From: Stratiolaelaps scimitus
Taxonomy: Eukaryota; Arthropoda; Arachnida; Mesostigmata; Laelapidae
DNA: 64,000 nucleotides
Direction of reading: 5' to 3'
Assembly (NCBI GenBank): GCA_019614645.1
Contig: JABWDB010000002.1
Coordinates: 13,057,501 to 13,121,500 of the forward strand
Shown here: positions 21,331 through 32,867 of the stretch, piece by piece
Layout of the letters: each line of letters starts with the position of its first letter
Numbering within the stretch: the first letter of the stretch is position 1
The notes under the pieces: generated by a model
Told to the model about the DNA's origin: nothing
The model's input: only the letters and a program-made list of their open reading frames with translations
The model's database searches: none
Translations under genes and position numbers: made by a program

Positions 21331-22920
21331 TTTCCAATACGAAACACACTGGGCAAAGGTTGGAAGCAACATGTTATTATATTAGATATAATAACAATGA
21401 TTTTATAGCATCACGTGTTTTCCTGGATGAAGACGTAGCGCCATTGTATACAGCGTGTCCGAAAGTGTCGCAATACGATGCCTGTTCACGGATGTCGCTG
21501 CGGAAGATTGCGTGACGATTTTGAAACGTACTCGAAAAACGTACAAAGTCGTTATTTGAGCTTCGTAACCGCGAGGGACGGTAGCGCGGGTGCATAGCCA
21601 ATATTGGAGCGTCAACGTTTGCTTCTGCTATGGCTATGGAAAAAAAAACCCTAGATCCTGAAACTTCCTGTGCTTCGAGTTCAATATAACCCTCATTGAG
21701 TAATGAACGTAATGAATGGACACCACCGACTGCAGGACCGATGACGGAATACCCTCTCTGCAAAATTAATTGGATACTACCAGGATAAGCTTGCGAAATG
21801 TGTCGGGTCTCCTGAGGCATGCTTGTCGTGTTGGACTGGACAGTGTCGCCAGCCGTAGTCGCAGGAGAGGATGTCGGTTTGGCACAATCGAGTTTTGGCT
21901 GTCGAACATCAGAGTAGAATTTCTCTTATACTGACAACTATTCAATAAGGTTAGATGGCTAGCTATGCTAAGAAACCCTTATGCGAGAGCAGGTGTTCAC
22001 ATACAGACACACACCCATACGCGACGGTCAAACTCGGTGATATCTCTCTTTTTTTCTACCAAAATTGGACGCTTTAGGTAAGCATGCACTTCACGTGTCA
22101 AAGCAATGCCAAACACGCGAAATCGGCAAACATGTTATGCACTGATTAACTGCTTCATTGGCTAACTGGCTTAATCAGCGAAGATTTAAAGAACTTTTGA
22201 AGTATCTATCCGCCCGCCTGATCGCTACTAAACGCAGGGGCAAGCAAGCTCATATGAGGGCCGTATGCGGGTATTGACATGTTTAATTAGCTCGGCGCGG
22301 TCAGCAGGTAACGATGAAAGAAACTTCTGTCTGTAAAATCTACCCAAATTGATGGCTAGTGTCCTACGGCGCATTGAAAAGAGGAGAAATTGCACTGCTA
22401 GTTTAATAAAATCGGCTTCTAAAATCGACATTCACGTCCAGCCTGTTATATATAGCATATGCTCGGCCCGTGACTGTTTCGCCCACATGATAGGTGCGTT
22501 GCACAATCGTTCTTTAGTTTTGTGTCAGTACGCTCAACTGCCTGTTTCTGCAACTACCTCTTTCGGCAAAAACTGCAAAAACGCGACAGAGGGACGCTCT
22601 TTGCAATCAACCGATCGCTTCATATGACACTGTCGTATGATATATTCACATCTGGGCTATGTTGCGCTTTTGTCTTCTTCGCTAGTCTACTGTAATTGCT
22701 TCGTTCGATTAGCCCCCGTCATTTCGTGCAGCCGCGCAGAATGTGCTGATATATGAGGGCAGACACACGCACACACATCAATAATCATTGCTCTCATGGC
22801 TAAACGCTGATGAGGCTCTTGATGGCTGGCGCTAGGTTCAGTAACCTGATCACTGCCTAGGCCAGGGCGACCGCAACAGCGACAAATCTGATTCACTTCT
22901 TTGTTGCCCTTTTACTTTGA
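21331..22920. other. AT-rich spacer with one long minus frame
   Basis: AT-rich DNA holding the long minus frame 21377-21898 (listed). Small open frames at 22228-22431 and 22349-22627 oppose each other and are not supported. Short CACACAC runs occur near 22000-22016 and 22765-22777. Confidence 0.45.
21377..21898 (-). CDS. Long minus-strand open frame, unknown product
   Basis: The frame is open for 173 codons from 21898 down to a TAA at 21377-21379, in DNA that is not GC-rich. The first ATG is at 21820. Upstream the frame is open to an acceptor-like ATGTTCGACAG (down to 21899), so it could be an exon that begins before the ATG. The translation is mixed in composition, with motifs such as QRGYSVIGPAVGGV and NEGYIELEAQEV. 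It includes a 9-base A/T homopolymer that could hide a sequencing frameshift. Several GTACGT-type donors lie near the 3' end. No family recognised. It is one of the longest frames outside the GC-rich blocks, but chance is not excluded. Confidence 0.25.
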   Translation of the reverse strand, partial: PKLDCAKPTSSPATTAGDTVQSNTTSMPQETRHISQAYPGSIQLILQRGYSVIGPAVGGVHSLRSLLNEGYIELEAQEVSGSRVFFSIAIAEANVDAPILAMHPRYRPSRLRSSNNDFVRFSSTFQNRHAIFRSDIREQASYCDTFGHAVYNGATSSSRKTRDAIKSLLLYLI

Positions 22921-23353
22921 ACTCTCAGTTCCACTTTCGCTGTTTCTCGCGTTAGCCCTTTTGCTCAGCGAGTGGGCTCGACCAAACAGACCCGACTTAA
23001 CTAAACGCACGCGACGATTTGAAACTACCCAGTACCTTGTGAGCTGTGAGGATAGCTGCACGTGGTGCTGACGGCCGCCGATACACACGTTAGAAGAAAA
23101 GGCGCACGCCAGATGCGAGAAACGCCCGAACCGGTTCCAGAGGAGACAACTGGGAAGTAGTGTAGCGTACTGCCAATACGGGCGAGCTCGGAAAGGAGTT
23201 CGTAGGTGGCCTTGTCTTACATTGCCAGTCAAACGGTCCGCGCCGCTGGCGAGAAACCCCATCCGGTTGTAGCCGACCCAAGTTGTGGGACCCCATCGAC
23301 AATACAGGACCAAGCTGATGCATATATGATATTTCGGTTGCATATAGTCGCGA

Positions 23354-23407
23354 TGTTGTTGTTGCTGTTGTAGTTGTTGTTGCTTCTACTGTTGTAACTG
23401 TTGTTGT
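23354..23407. repeat. Imperfect (TTG)n trinucleotide repeat
   Basis: About 18 units of TTG/GTT with point differences. On the minus strand it reads as AAC/CAA and would encode Asn- or Gln-rich sequence. Confidence 0.85.
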
Positions 23408-24030
23408 CCTTGCTACTTCGAAGAAAGACAGTATGTAAGAACACCCTTTTGTAGCAGCAGGATCCGAGGAAATGGCATGTATTGGTGACGGTGTAAGGAC
23501 TCGTGGTTCGACCTTGCTCTCATACCCCCTCGACATCATTCTGCCATGTTCTTTGCCTATCTCTCTCTCTCTGTCGTCCACTTCGTATCTCGTCTTTTCT
23601 GCTTCACTTTTCGCTCGTAATGCATGCGAAGGGCAAACGATGATAGGAGCGGCAGCGACAGTTGTGTTCGCCCTTCTTGCTTATCCCTCCAACCACCTTC
23701 TACCTCATACTCCTTCCCATACTGTCCTATACATCGCTTACTGGAGGAGCCTCCTTCAAACGATGCTGGATGCATAGCGGTGGCTCGGTGCGAAGCCGGG
23801 ATGGATTCGTCCCATCTATCCCTACTCTCCTCGGGCCAGGCGCAGGGGGTTTCCCCGCTATACGATGGGCAGTGGGAACGCCGCTTCAATGACAGGACAG
23901 AATCGGAGAGTCAGTGAAGCAGGCAGCAAGGCAGGCAGGTTACCCAGGGGAGGATGCACAGGATCCGGGTGATAGAGGCCAGCTAGGAAGGTGCAGCAAG
24001 CGTTGTCGTTGTCGCCGATGACCGCTGTCA

Positions 24031-24058
24031 GAGATCCAACCCATTCGAGTTGGATCTC
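24031..24058. repeat. Perfect 10-bp inverted repeat, 8-base loop
   Basis: GAGATCCAAC at 24031-24040 and its exact reverse complement at 24049-24058. Hairpin-forming on either strand. Confidence 0.9.
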
Positions 24059-24301
24059 GTCCCCTCCTGCCCCGGTCCCACGATCTTGATGGTCACCGTA
24101 GATGTTGGACACACCCCTACGGACTCTGACTACAGACGTCCATGCTATAGCATCGCGCCGGCCTTCCATTCGCCATTCCCGGTCGCTTTCGTCGCAGGCA
24201 GCGGGCCGCCGCTGCCTGCAGTCGAAGCAATAGGCGCCTCGCCTCCGTTACTGCTGCCCCCTCCTCCCCGCAGCGAGCTGGCTACCACCAACGATGCTTA
24301 C

Positions 24302-24342
24302 CAACGTCTTCAGCGTTGCGCTCCGACCTCAGTCTCCATTCG
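24302..24342 (-). CDS. Very weak candidate internal exon
   Basis: Minus-strand 41-bp segment before a GTAAGC donor (24301-24296). Its acceptor (AGCCGCCAG) lacks a pyrimidine tract. It reads as one base, 13 codons and one base with motif EWRLRSERNAEDV. It is listed only because it has the phase needed between the candidates at 32780-32867 and 18076-18177. It is probably chance. Confidence 0.07.
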
Positions 24343-24546
24343 CTGGCGGCTAACGTTTTTTCTTCCAACTGGCATCACTATTGCACGACCTGCCGTTACC
24401 GCCGCTTCTGCTCTAGGGAGATGTTAGAGATGCCGCGGAGCTTGCAGCGTTGGCATTGCTGCTGGCGTCCATTGCCACATCGCATCGCCACACCGCACCG
24501 CACACGACTCTGCCACCGCGTATACTGTCACCACAAGCGGCATCAC

Positions 24547-24576
24547 CGTCGTCGTCGCCGCCGCCGCCGCCGCCGC
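24547..24576. repeat. (CGT)n-(CCG)n trinucleotide repeat
   Basis: Three CGT units continue into seven CCG/GCC units. Confidence 0.9.
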
Positions 24577-25041
24577 GTTGACACTGGGCCGCGCTTCGGG
24601 ATGCCGCTGACGTTGGCGCTTCGGGTGCCGCTGCTGCTGTTCCTGCCCCTGGTAGTGGTGAGGTTGGTAGATGGGAGGGTCGATTGCTTCTTCGGGGGGA
24701 CCGGCGCCGACCGGGGTATTCTAGCCACCGGTCGGCCGCGTTGTGGCCTGTGGGTAGGTCGCTCGCCGTTGCCGACGCGACTCTGTGCCTCTGGGGCACC
24801 CTGCGTTGTTAGCGGAGATGAATGGACACTCAGACATTAATCATATGAGTAATACTCGCAGTGCTTGTCGTTGCTTGTCGCTTTCTGTTCTACTCCGTTC
24901 GTTCTCCCGTATCTCGCCCTCTATCTCTCCGTCTCTCTTCGCCTTCGTCGTCTTGCTGCGTGATATCCCTAGCGCTTTCTAGCTGGCCTCCTCCCCAAAA
25001 GGCACAGTGGCTACTGTGCTTGCCGCTGTTCCACGACGCAC

Positions 25042-25986
25042 ATGATGATGACAACGGAGGAGGAGGATGATGATGACGACAACAACGGCAACCGCAATTC
25101 CCATCGTCGACGTTTCTTGGTAGGGTGGCATCGGGCATGGAACACGGAGAAGATCAGGGCTTGCGGAATTGGGCGGTCAGGGTGCGTAGGGGCACGGATG
25201 CCGCTGCTAGATGGGTTCTACTGCGGCGCTGCGAGCGCACTAATGCCATGGGATAGCGGCCCGCCTTGCAGAGCGGTGGCGGCCCTCGGTGAGTTCCGGC
25301 CTATCGCCCGTCCCATCGCGTCCCGTCTCGTTGCTTGCTTGCTGGCGGCGGCGGAGGACGCCTGCTTATCCTGCTGTTCCCCGGCGGTCTCATGCTGCGA
25401 CGACGGCCACGCTGACTGCCATCATTGGTGCTGCTACTATTACTACCCGCTACTGCCACGAGTCCCGTCTCGATGCTATGTTATGCTCTGCCGCTGTCCC
25501 TGCTGCTGCTGCTACCGCCGCGTATCAACGCGAGCCGCCCAGGGTATGCTGGTGATAAGATTCCTAACCAATGCGCGATGTCCTTCCTTCCTCCTTGCGG
25601 TGGGCGAAGCAAGAACCCCGCAGCCACCAGCCCAGATCCTCCTCATCGGGGCTGCTCGCCACCCGTTCATAGCCTTGTTGGACATTCTCTTCCACATGCC
25701 CACCGACACCCCCCTTCCAGAACATAGGCGGCCACATACCGCTCCTGTGGCCGGCTGTCGGCTGCGGGCGGTTGCGGGCGCCGGAGCAGCCACCGCCGCC
25801 GCCGCCGCCGAGGAGCAGCAGATCGCCGTCTCGGCCCCACCACCGCGGACACTGCGGTTCGCGACGGCCGTTACAATGCCCATTGTGTTCGTGCCTTTCC
25901 CTCGGTGCCTTTCTTTCGATTTCTCTTTGTCTATCTCCCCTTTGCATCCTTCGATGTACACGACGGCCCTTGCGGGCCGGACTTAG
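25042..25986 (+). CDS. Longest open frame of the window, probably not coding
   Basis: A 314-codon plus frame in GC-rich DNA. It starts in a GAT/GAG run (Met, Asp and Glu repeats), passes through Cys-rich and Tyr-rich simple stretches, and includes an Ala-coding CCG repeat at 25793-25810. Two antisense frames of about 150-170 codons overlap its last third. No domain, signal peptide or family is visible. Length alone favours a second look, because stops are rare but not absent here. Composition argues against a gene. Confidence 0.12.
   Translation: MMMTTEEEDDDDDNNGNRNSHRRRFLVGWHRAWNTEKIRACGIGRSGCVGARMPLLDGFYCGAASALMPWDSGPPCRAVAALGEFRPIARPIASRLVACLLAAAEDACLSCCSPAVSCCDDGHADCHHWCCYYYYPLLPRVPSRCYVMLCRCPCCCCYRRVSTRAAQGMLVIRFLTNARCPSFLLAVGEARTPQPPAQILLIGAARHPFIALLDILFHMPTDTPLPEHRRPHTAPVAGCRLRAVAGAGAATAAAAAEEQQIAVSAPPPRTLRFATAVTMPIVFVPFPRCLSFDFSLSISPLHPSMYTTALAGRT
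25793..25810. repeat. (CCG)n microsatellite
   Basis: Six CCG units. Confidence 0.9.
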
Positions 25987-26307
25987 TTCGGCTGGGCTGT
26001 GCACCCTTAAGGCGGCACTCACTAGGAATGGGGGGATGGAGCGCGTCTGTGTGTGAACACACGCGCCTGCCATCCAACATCCACCACCACCGCTGCCGCC
26101 GCCACCGTCGCCTTCTATCGACGATTGGAATGGACTCCAATCGGCCGTGGCAGCCCTCTCCGTTCCCCATCAAGCCTGCCTGCTCTAACGCAGAGCAGGG
26201 CACGCCACGCTGGACAGACAGACCGACTCACATCTTCGAGTAGAGTCGGCATCAAAGATCCACGCGACTAGCAGCGCCGTCAATCGGCGACAGAGAACAG
26301 TAGCAAA

Positions 26308-26325
26308 AGCAGCAGCAGCAGCAGC
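26308..26325. repeat. (AGC)n microsatellite
   Basis: Six AGC units. Confidence 0.9.
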
Positions 26326-27110
26326 ATACATTGCCTGCCAGCCGGCCAGGGCAACCCAATTTCTCGTCAGCAAGGGCGAGAAGCGACCACCAACTTGTAA
26401 CGACAGTCGTGAAGCGCAAACCCGGCCTCCACCAGCAGCGCCCTCATCTGTGTTCCATGTGGCGGTATATGTCTGTTGACGACGATGACGACAATGACAA
26501 CGGAGCGTTTGTGTGCTGATGATGACGGTCTTCTTTCCTTGCAAAACGCTGCTCCCCGCTTTGGACCTTCTGCATCGTTTTTGGTTCCGCTATTCTGACT
26601 ACTATATTGTCCGACGCTCTGGTCGTGTATTGGCGTTGCAGCGACTATTGCTGCTACTGGGGATACTGCGGAGGAGAGGCTGTCCCAGCCGCTATCCAAA
26701 GTAGCCGCAGAAGAACGACAGAACAGCCGCCCACTCGCTGTCGTTGTCATCGTCGTCTTTAGCTGCTGGTCGGTGGCGATGCGCCGATTCGTCGGCTAAC
26801 GGCGGCGGAGGCCGACGGTGCGCGACTCGCTAGCTCCGGTTGGCTGTCTCCTGGTTCGTTCCTGTGACAATCACAGGGCTGGTCCTTTCGGCAATCGCCT
26901 CCAGCCCTTCTCACGGGTGGTCAATGTCGATCGTGGTAGGCATCGTCGACTCATCGCTGACGTTTGCTTTCGCCCGCCGTTTGCGCCCCCGCTGGCGCCG
27001 CTGCTTCTCATGATCGTTATTCGTCCGTTCAGCACTGAATCGCTTAGCTCGTCTCAGAGCCTTACGATAGCACGTCTGTTCCCGGTCTCCCTCAACACAG
27101 GAACTTCTGC

Positions 27111-30070
27111 TTCAGAGCTACAGCCAATTATTATATATCAACTGGAACGTGAGCTACATTTTGCCGAGTATCGGGGAAACACTGAGAATAAATTGATAGA
27201 AACTGGGCACCAATATGCGTGCGTGAATTTTACAGACTAGAAATAGGGTATTGGCGTTGGAGAGCTGGCTGTGCTTTCGCAGTCTCTCCAGCCGCACCAG
27301 AAATAAACGGTGTTGTATTGGAGAATTAGTACGCAGTAGCGACCGTGGCTCCTTCTTGCTGTTGATTCTACGATAGATTCCACCAGATGAGTCCCGATTT
27401 ATAAGTTTGTTTTTCTTGCTTTCCGCAGAAATTAAATATCACACGACGCAACGAAAAGTGTCACTCTCCATCTCACACCCTGTGCCTAACGCTTCGCGAC
27501 CACTGCCAAAGCGCTGCTCAATCTGTACCGATGGGTCCGTACAGCAGACATTTGTGTGCGAATTTGCCCCCAATGGAACAGATCACGTGAGCCTGTTGGG
27601 CACCACGAACAAAATTGTAGCAAAGCAAGCTTGTAGGCGGTAGGCACGCAGCTGGCAATAAACTGCGACAAAGGCAACAACTTGCGTGAAATACGGATTC
27701 ACAGGCGACCACCCACGATGGTACTGTCGTGCTGTTCAGAGCGACCTAGCTCCTCCACAGAGAGAATTTCTCGCCAGGAATTCGTTGATGGAGCCGTCGG
27801 CATCGAGCAGGGCAAGAAGGTAATCAGTACAACAATCTATCAAGGTCGCCCTGGTCGACCCACCGCCTGCAGCGCGACAATACTAGTAACAAGCACTTCC
27901 GTAGGCGCACGCAAGCGCACCGGTGCGCACTTGTGTGTGCGAAAACCGAGGAGAGGGTTTCGACGAAAGAGGGAAATTGTCCTTTCTATATTCGATCTTT
28001 GCATCCAACTCTCTGTGTGTTCTGTTCCTGTGGCGCTCGCACTTGTCGCACTTGTCTTTGCAAGTTTGAGCACTTGTATTAGCATACCCGTAGTGGTGTC
28101 CGGCCTCTCTCTAGATTTCAGATGCGCCAAAGATCGACCTCTGACTCGAACCTGCGCATTTGCTAGATACATACATTTTGCAAGCTAAATCCACTTTTCG
28201 CTTCGGTGACGTCTGTATCATACATATGACGGTATATTATTTTATTTATAGGATGTACAACAAAAGCTGTCCTGTCCTGAATTTTATCAAGTGAATTGGC
28301 CGTGACGCTGCGCTTCGTATATACGCAGACCTTCGGGATGGACTAACACGTGTTTCTACAGATCAAGGTACAAGGTATTATTGCTAACTGTCCCCTCGCA
28401 GGCTACTAGTACTCAGGCTACGCTAGGGCAGTTCGGTCTGCAACCCCGCTTCCAGCGAGAAAAAGAGGACGCCACACAGAAAAAAAAAGTCGTGATGAAA
28501 ACAGTAGTCAAATTTTGAAAGCGAGGTGGAGAGAGAAAGTGAAAAAGGGAGACCTGAATTGGCAACTCTCTATATGCGTGTTTAGGGCCGTGGGTAGCGT
28601 CGCGCCTTAAAGAACCAAACTACCGCGACGGATCAACTGAAGGCGCCTGGTGAGGTCACCCCAGCCCGCCAGCGGATGTGGGTCTGTATATATCCTCCTG
28701 TACCCCATCTCTTAGACCGCGCCAGGCCGTATTCAACCAGGACGATGCAAGGGGAATTCGAGTCTTGGTTGGGGACGGCCGCTCGACCGACGAAGCCATA
28801 TATTTGCCACAGCAAGCAAGCAAGCTGATATTGTATCGAATGCAATGGCAGCGCGGATCGAGGCAACACGCATGCCGGCCTGCTCATCCGTTCGGCTGAG
28901 AGGTGCTCAGCAGTGCTCGAGTGTTATTGTGAGAGAGGCCAACGCCAACCGTTGGGCTGGTTATAGCCACGTCGGGGGTCTGTGGTTGCCAGAGAGGTAG
29001 TTCACCAGCGCCCTTTGGGATCCTGGCGTCCATGGTCGTGGCGTACACAGCGTCGGCCTATCGACATCAACCGGCCTCGAATACCATGCTGGGATGCCGC
29101 CGAGAGCCTGCCATAATAGTATACAAAGCCGCGATAAAATTGCTATCAGCCGTCCCTTTTAGTTCACTGGCTGGATCATGCAAGGGCTGAGGGCTAAGTA
29201 CATAGGTATATATTGTACAAGCAATAATATTGCGTTTGGTATATATTTAAAATACTAACAATAACGTAACTGCACTTTTATTTATTGTGTGTTTTAATTC
29301 ACGCAAGACCTAGTGAGGCAGTTGGGGACAGGGGAGAGGTATCGGTGTGTAGTATATATGAATGGCATCTGTTCTCGGGACGATAATTTGATAAGTATAA
29401 TCATTTCAATATCTCAACCGAAGGCAATACAGAATGGCACTATGACTAATGTGACCCAAATGGTTCAAAGAGGTATATGACACGTCCTGATATCTCGGCT
29501 AAGAGTGTAGAAATATGATTGATCGAATAGGAATCCGGCCTAGACTTGAGGCACCCTATTCAGACGATCATGCCATATAATAACAGGAACAAACAACGCT
29601 AATTTACCAAAGAGTCATATTGATCCAATTACCCCCAACTGGCATCAATCGAGTGCATGACCACCTATTTAATAGCATGTGCGATCTTATTCCATTTAAG
29701 TGAAACTCAGCAGTTGTGGTGAAAGTAATTAGCTGTCTCGTTTGCTCACAGAATTTAGTTGCTTAAGAAAAACAATAGTAGCAGTTCACAATCGCGGCAG
29801 GTTAATAGAACACTAGCAATAACAATGGGTTAGTGGCTGACCTGTGTCCCTGGGAAGGGTCTTGAGATTTAGTTAACACTCATACCTAACCTCCAACCTC
29901 TCATGGAAGCGAACTCCAACCAACTTGCCCCTTCGGGGTTAACGACAGTGTCTGTACACTTTGCATCAATGTCGCCTGGGGCTCTTGACGTTGCTGGCAA
30001 TACCTTCCTACCATATGTTCCATTGAGATGATCCTGCCGTGTTCCTTCTTCGTTGACTGAGTTGTTACAT
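27111..30070. other. AT-rich spacer
   Basis: AT-rich DNA with no recognised gene. Opposed open frames lie at 27682-28188 plus (168 codons) and 27840-28172 minus (110 codons); neither is convincing. One plus segment with a good acceptor-like site starts at 27429. The stretch 28890-30070 has only short frames and no repeats. Confidence 0.5.
27429..27643 (+). CDS. Candidate exon, unknown product
   Basis: A strong acceptor-like tract (GTTTTTCTTGCTTTCCGCAG, ending at 27428) precedes a frame open for about 70 codons to a TAG at 27641-27643, with motif RCSICTDGSVQQTFVCEF. A GTGAGC donor-like site at 27589 would instead end an internal exon of 160 bp; two frames are open up to it. No family recognised. 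The splice site is good, but the reading frame and the end are undecided. Confidence 0.17.
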
Positions 30071-31860
30071 CAATGGCAGCAGTGGTACGTTACGAACCGG
30101 CGCTCGCTGGATTCGCCTCAGTGTGCTCATCGTGTGCTTTCTTGCCTACATTATCCTATTCACCGTCCGTTACACCGCCTCCGGTGAAGTGGTCGGTGTT
30201 CGACACCTCCAGTGAACAGCATCGCTACCATCATTATAAGCAAAATTTCCCCTTGCAGAACGCCGGTAAGGGAGTGTGGCTCAGAATTCAGACGATCGAT
30301 GTACATCGGCTGCTTAGGGGCATTGCCTCTGGTCTTCGTGCTGTAGCCGTGTTACCGAAGTACGCACGAAAGCGAGCATAGACCACTCAAGGCAGAAGGC
30401 AACCCGACAGCTAGAACATGGCAAGGGAAGAAAATGGGGTCTTGCACGGGGGGGGGGGGGGGATATAGGCGGCCTACGCCAGAGTGCGGAAGGCCTCAGC
30501 ATCCAGCAGTTTCTACCTTGGAGACGCTAGGAACTTCCTTGGGCGGCTTGCCTGTCGGCCGGATGTTGGCCTGCTTTCTGAACTACTCTCGCCGCTTCGG
30601 GCCCGTGATTCCCGACATGAGGGGATGGGGGGCGGAGAGGACAGCAAACCAAGGGTAGGAGGTAACAAGTAGGTTGTTGCCGGCTGAAGAAAACGAGGCA
30701 GCGGAAGGGAGGAGTCCGGCAGAAGGCGCAAAAAGAGCCCTGAGCCACCACCAGCACTCAGAAAGGTCTTTGGTTGCCCTTGCTGCTAGCGTTCTGCAGC
30801 TACCGCCGGGGCTCCAGATTCACTCTCCGCTCTGGACTGACGTCGCTTTCAACCTGTTGGCAAACAGTGCTTCTGCAACTACTACTACTCCTTCTGATGT
30901 CGGGTGCGTGTATGGGCGTCTGTGAGTAGCCGTGTCTGTGCGCTATACAGTACTGCCATAGCCAGGTTCCCTATATAGCCACCGTTCGAGCCTCTCGTCG
31001 ACCCCTGCTCAGCAACCGGCAACAACGCTGGCTTTCTGAGACGGACTTTAGTGTTCAACGTGCACTGGTGCTGCCGTTGCACTGAGGTGCGGCGGCTGGA
31101 TGTTCCGATTGCGAAGTAAAAAAACACTAACCAACCATTCAGGCAGGCAACATCAGCAGCAGCAGCACCGCCGCGGCTACCGCCCCGGCAGGACCGGAGG
31201 TAGAGGCTAGGCAGGGAGAGCGAATACAGAAGAGCAGAGGAACGGGGAAAACGAGCGAACGAATGAACCAGCCAACGAACCAAGGAGCGACGAGGAGGAT
31301 TCGGCATCAACAAACCCTTCTTTCAGCCGCTGCCACGGGGATCTCACCGGCCTGGGCATCCCGGGTCCTACAGCGCCCCCGTGGCGCCGCGAGGCAAAGG
31401 AGGAGAGAGCAAAGACGGCAGGCGGGTAACGATACTGACTGCGGTGGAACAGAGGTGGGCGAATGAAGGCTGACTGAGTACGACAGAGACGTTCGCCATC
31501 TCGAGGCTGCGCTGCTGAGGGATGGGGCCGAGCAAATGGAGAGGGGAGACCGGCCGCAGGGAACAACGGCAACGGACACCGATGGCAAACGGATTAATTT
31601 TAAAGGAAGGAGAGCCGAGAGGAAGGAGAGAGTGGTAGGGAACGAGGTCTACTACTATTATATTTTTTGGTGGGGCTTCGCAGTGGGGGACCAACGGGCG
31701 CTCGTTCGTTCGGGCAGGTTTTTATTAGGCGTCTCCATATCAAAGTGGAACGCCTTCCCGGGCTTGCTTGCTCTCTAAAGAAATCAGAGAAACAAGAGCT
31801 CACAGTGGTTTCCGGTGTTGACGGTGCGAGAGCGAAGGGTTTAGAAGGGGCAATACGTTA
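30071..31860. other. GC-rich low-complexity block 7
   Basis: GC-rich block with a poly(G) run and AGC/CCG stretches. Opposed frames such as 30885-31313 and 31207-31572 minus against 31263-31466 plus are not supported as genes. Confidence 0.45.
30448..30462. repeat. Poly(G) run, 15 G
   Basis: Fifteen consecutive G on the plus strand. Confidence 0.95.
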
Positions 31861-32293
31861 ACATTGATTATTATGGATGTAGCTTGGCGCCAAACTTTGA
31901 TTCATTTTGTAAAAGCTAGCCCAGGTAACGTTGACTTCACGGGTACGCCTTTTCTAAATGTTTGGTGCACAGAAGCGTAAGTCGTAAGTAAATATAATAG
32001 CTCGCAGAGGTGCGCAAATAACCACTCCTTACATAGAGCGTTGAGAAATAAAAAAACGCAAAAAAAAAACGAAATCGCATTTTATAATAGTAACATAGAC
32101 AACAAATGTGTGCGATTCGTCGAGACGTATCGGGAAATGCAGAAAACCATCATTTACATAGAACTTTTTTTGATACGAGGAAATTTTATTCAAACGCACA
32201 GACCCCACCAGAGACATTCTAATCTCCATAAAATTGGACCGGTCCAGTGCAAGGATCAGCCTTGTCAACCTTAATAAATACTATAAAAAATGT

Positions 32294-32298
<5 letters not shown>

Positions 32299-32327
<29 letters not shown>
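32299..32327. repeat. (TA)n microsatellite
   Basis: Perfect TA run of about 14 units in an AT-rich spacer. Confidence 0.95.
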
Positions 32328-32331
<4 letters not shown>

Positions 32332-32779
32332 TACAAATGAATGTAAGTGTTTCGCTAACAATGACTTTGAAGAACTCCTGGGGATTATGAGAGCAGCCCT
32401 GGTCTCGGCTTACTCACCCAAAAGTCTCTTTACACTAGCGCATATTTTTACTGATTTGTGGAGTGGGAGATTACTTAAGCAAATTTTCTAAGAATCAAAC
32501 ACAGCATTCCTCGGATCATGTGATTTACATGTGCGTATCTGTAAGAGCAACACATATGGGTTTTCTAAACTTAATAGCCGTGTCCAGCTGTAAGAAAACC
32601 GACATGGCATGCTGAAATCCCAGATCTGGCGATATTGCTTTCCAGAAAATCTTTTAGCTTATATTTACTTTAATTTAAAACAGCACCACTATTCTGTGAT
32701 TTAACATCGTTATCAAAAATGCTATTCCCCAAAAAAAATCGGATAAAACCCGAATCTTCGGAAATTCTTTTGATATTAC

Positions 32780-32867
32780 CTTCTTTTCTCAGCTCTCTCA
32801 TCGTCAAGGCTGAACGCCGGTTTCTTCGGTGGGCCAGAATAAGAGTCGATGGCATCTATATTTCGCA
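32780..32867 (-). CDS. Candidate internal exon, unknown product
   Basis: Minus-strand 88-bp segment between GGTCACTCGGCAG (acceptor-like, down to 32868) and GTAATA (donor-like, 32779-32774). Read as two bases, 28 codons and two bases it is open, with the Pro/Lys and acidic motif SGPPKKPAFSLDDERAEK. It accepts the single G left by candidate 44204-44268. On the plus strand the same DNA has an acceptor-like TTCTTTTCTCAG and a short open frame, so strand is not certain. No family recognised. Confidence 0.18.

Larger units (their letters stand above)
22921..27110. other. GC-rich low-complexity block 6
   Basis: The largest GC-rich block, with GTT, CCG, CGT and AGC runs. The longest open frame of the whole window, 25042-25986 plus (314 codons), lies here and is overlapped by minus frames 25512-25961 and 25564-26073. 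A plus frame of 174 codons at 24316-24840 is mirrored by 24413-24799 minus. Cys-, Pro- and Ala-rich low-complexity translations suggest these are not genes. Confidence 0.45.

Noticed and set aside
22800..22850. CTGATGAG sequence as in a hammerhead ribozyme core
   Set aside because: No GAAA core or closing stems at the required places. Other CTGATGA sites in the window fail the same test.
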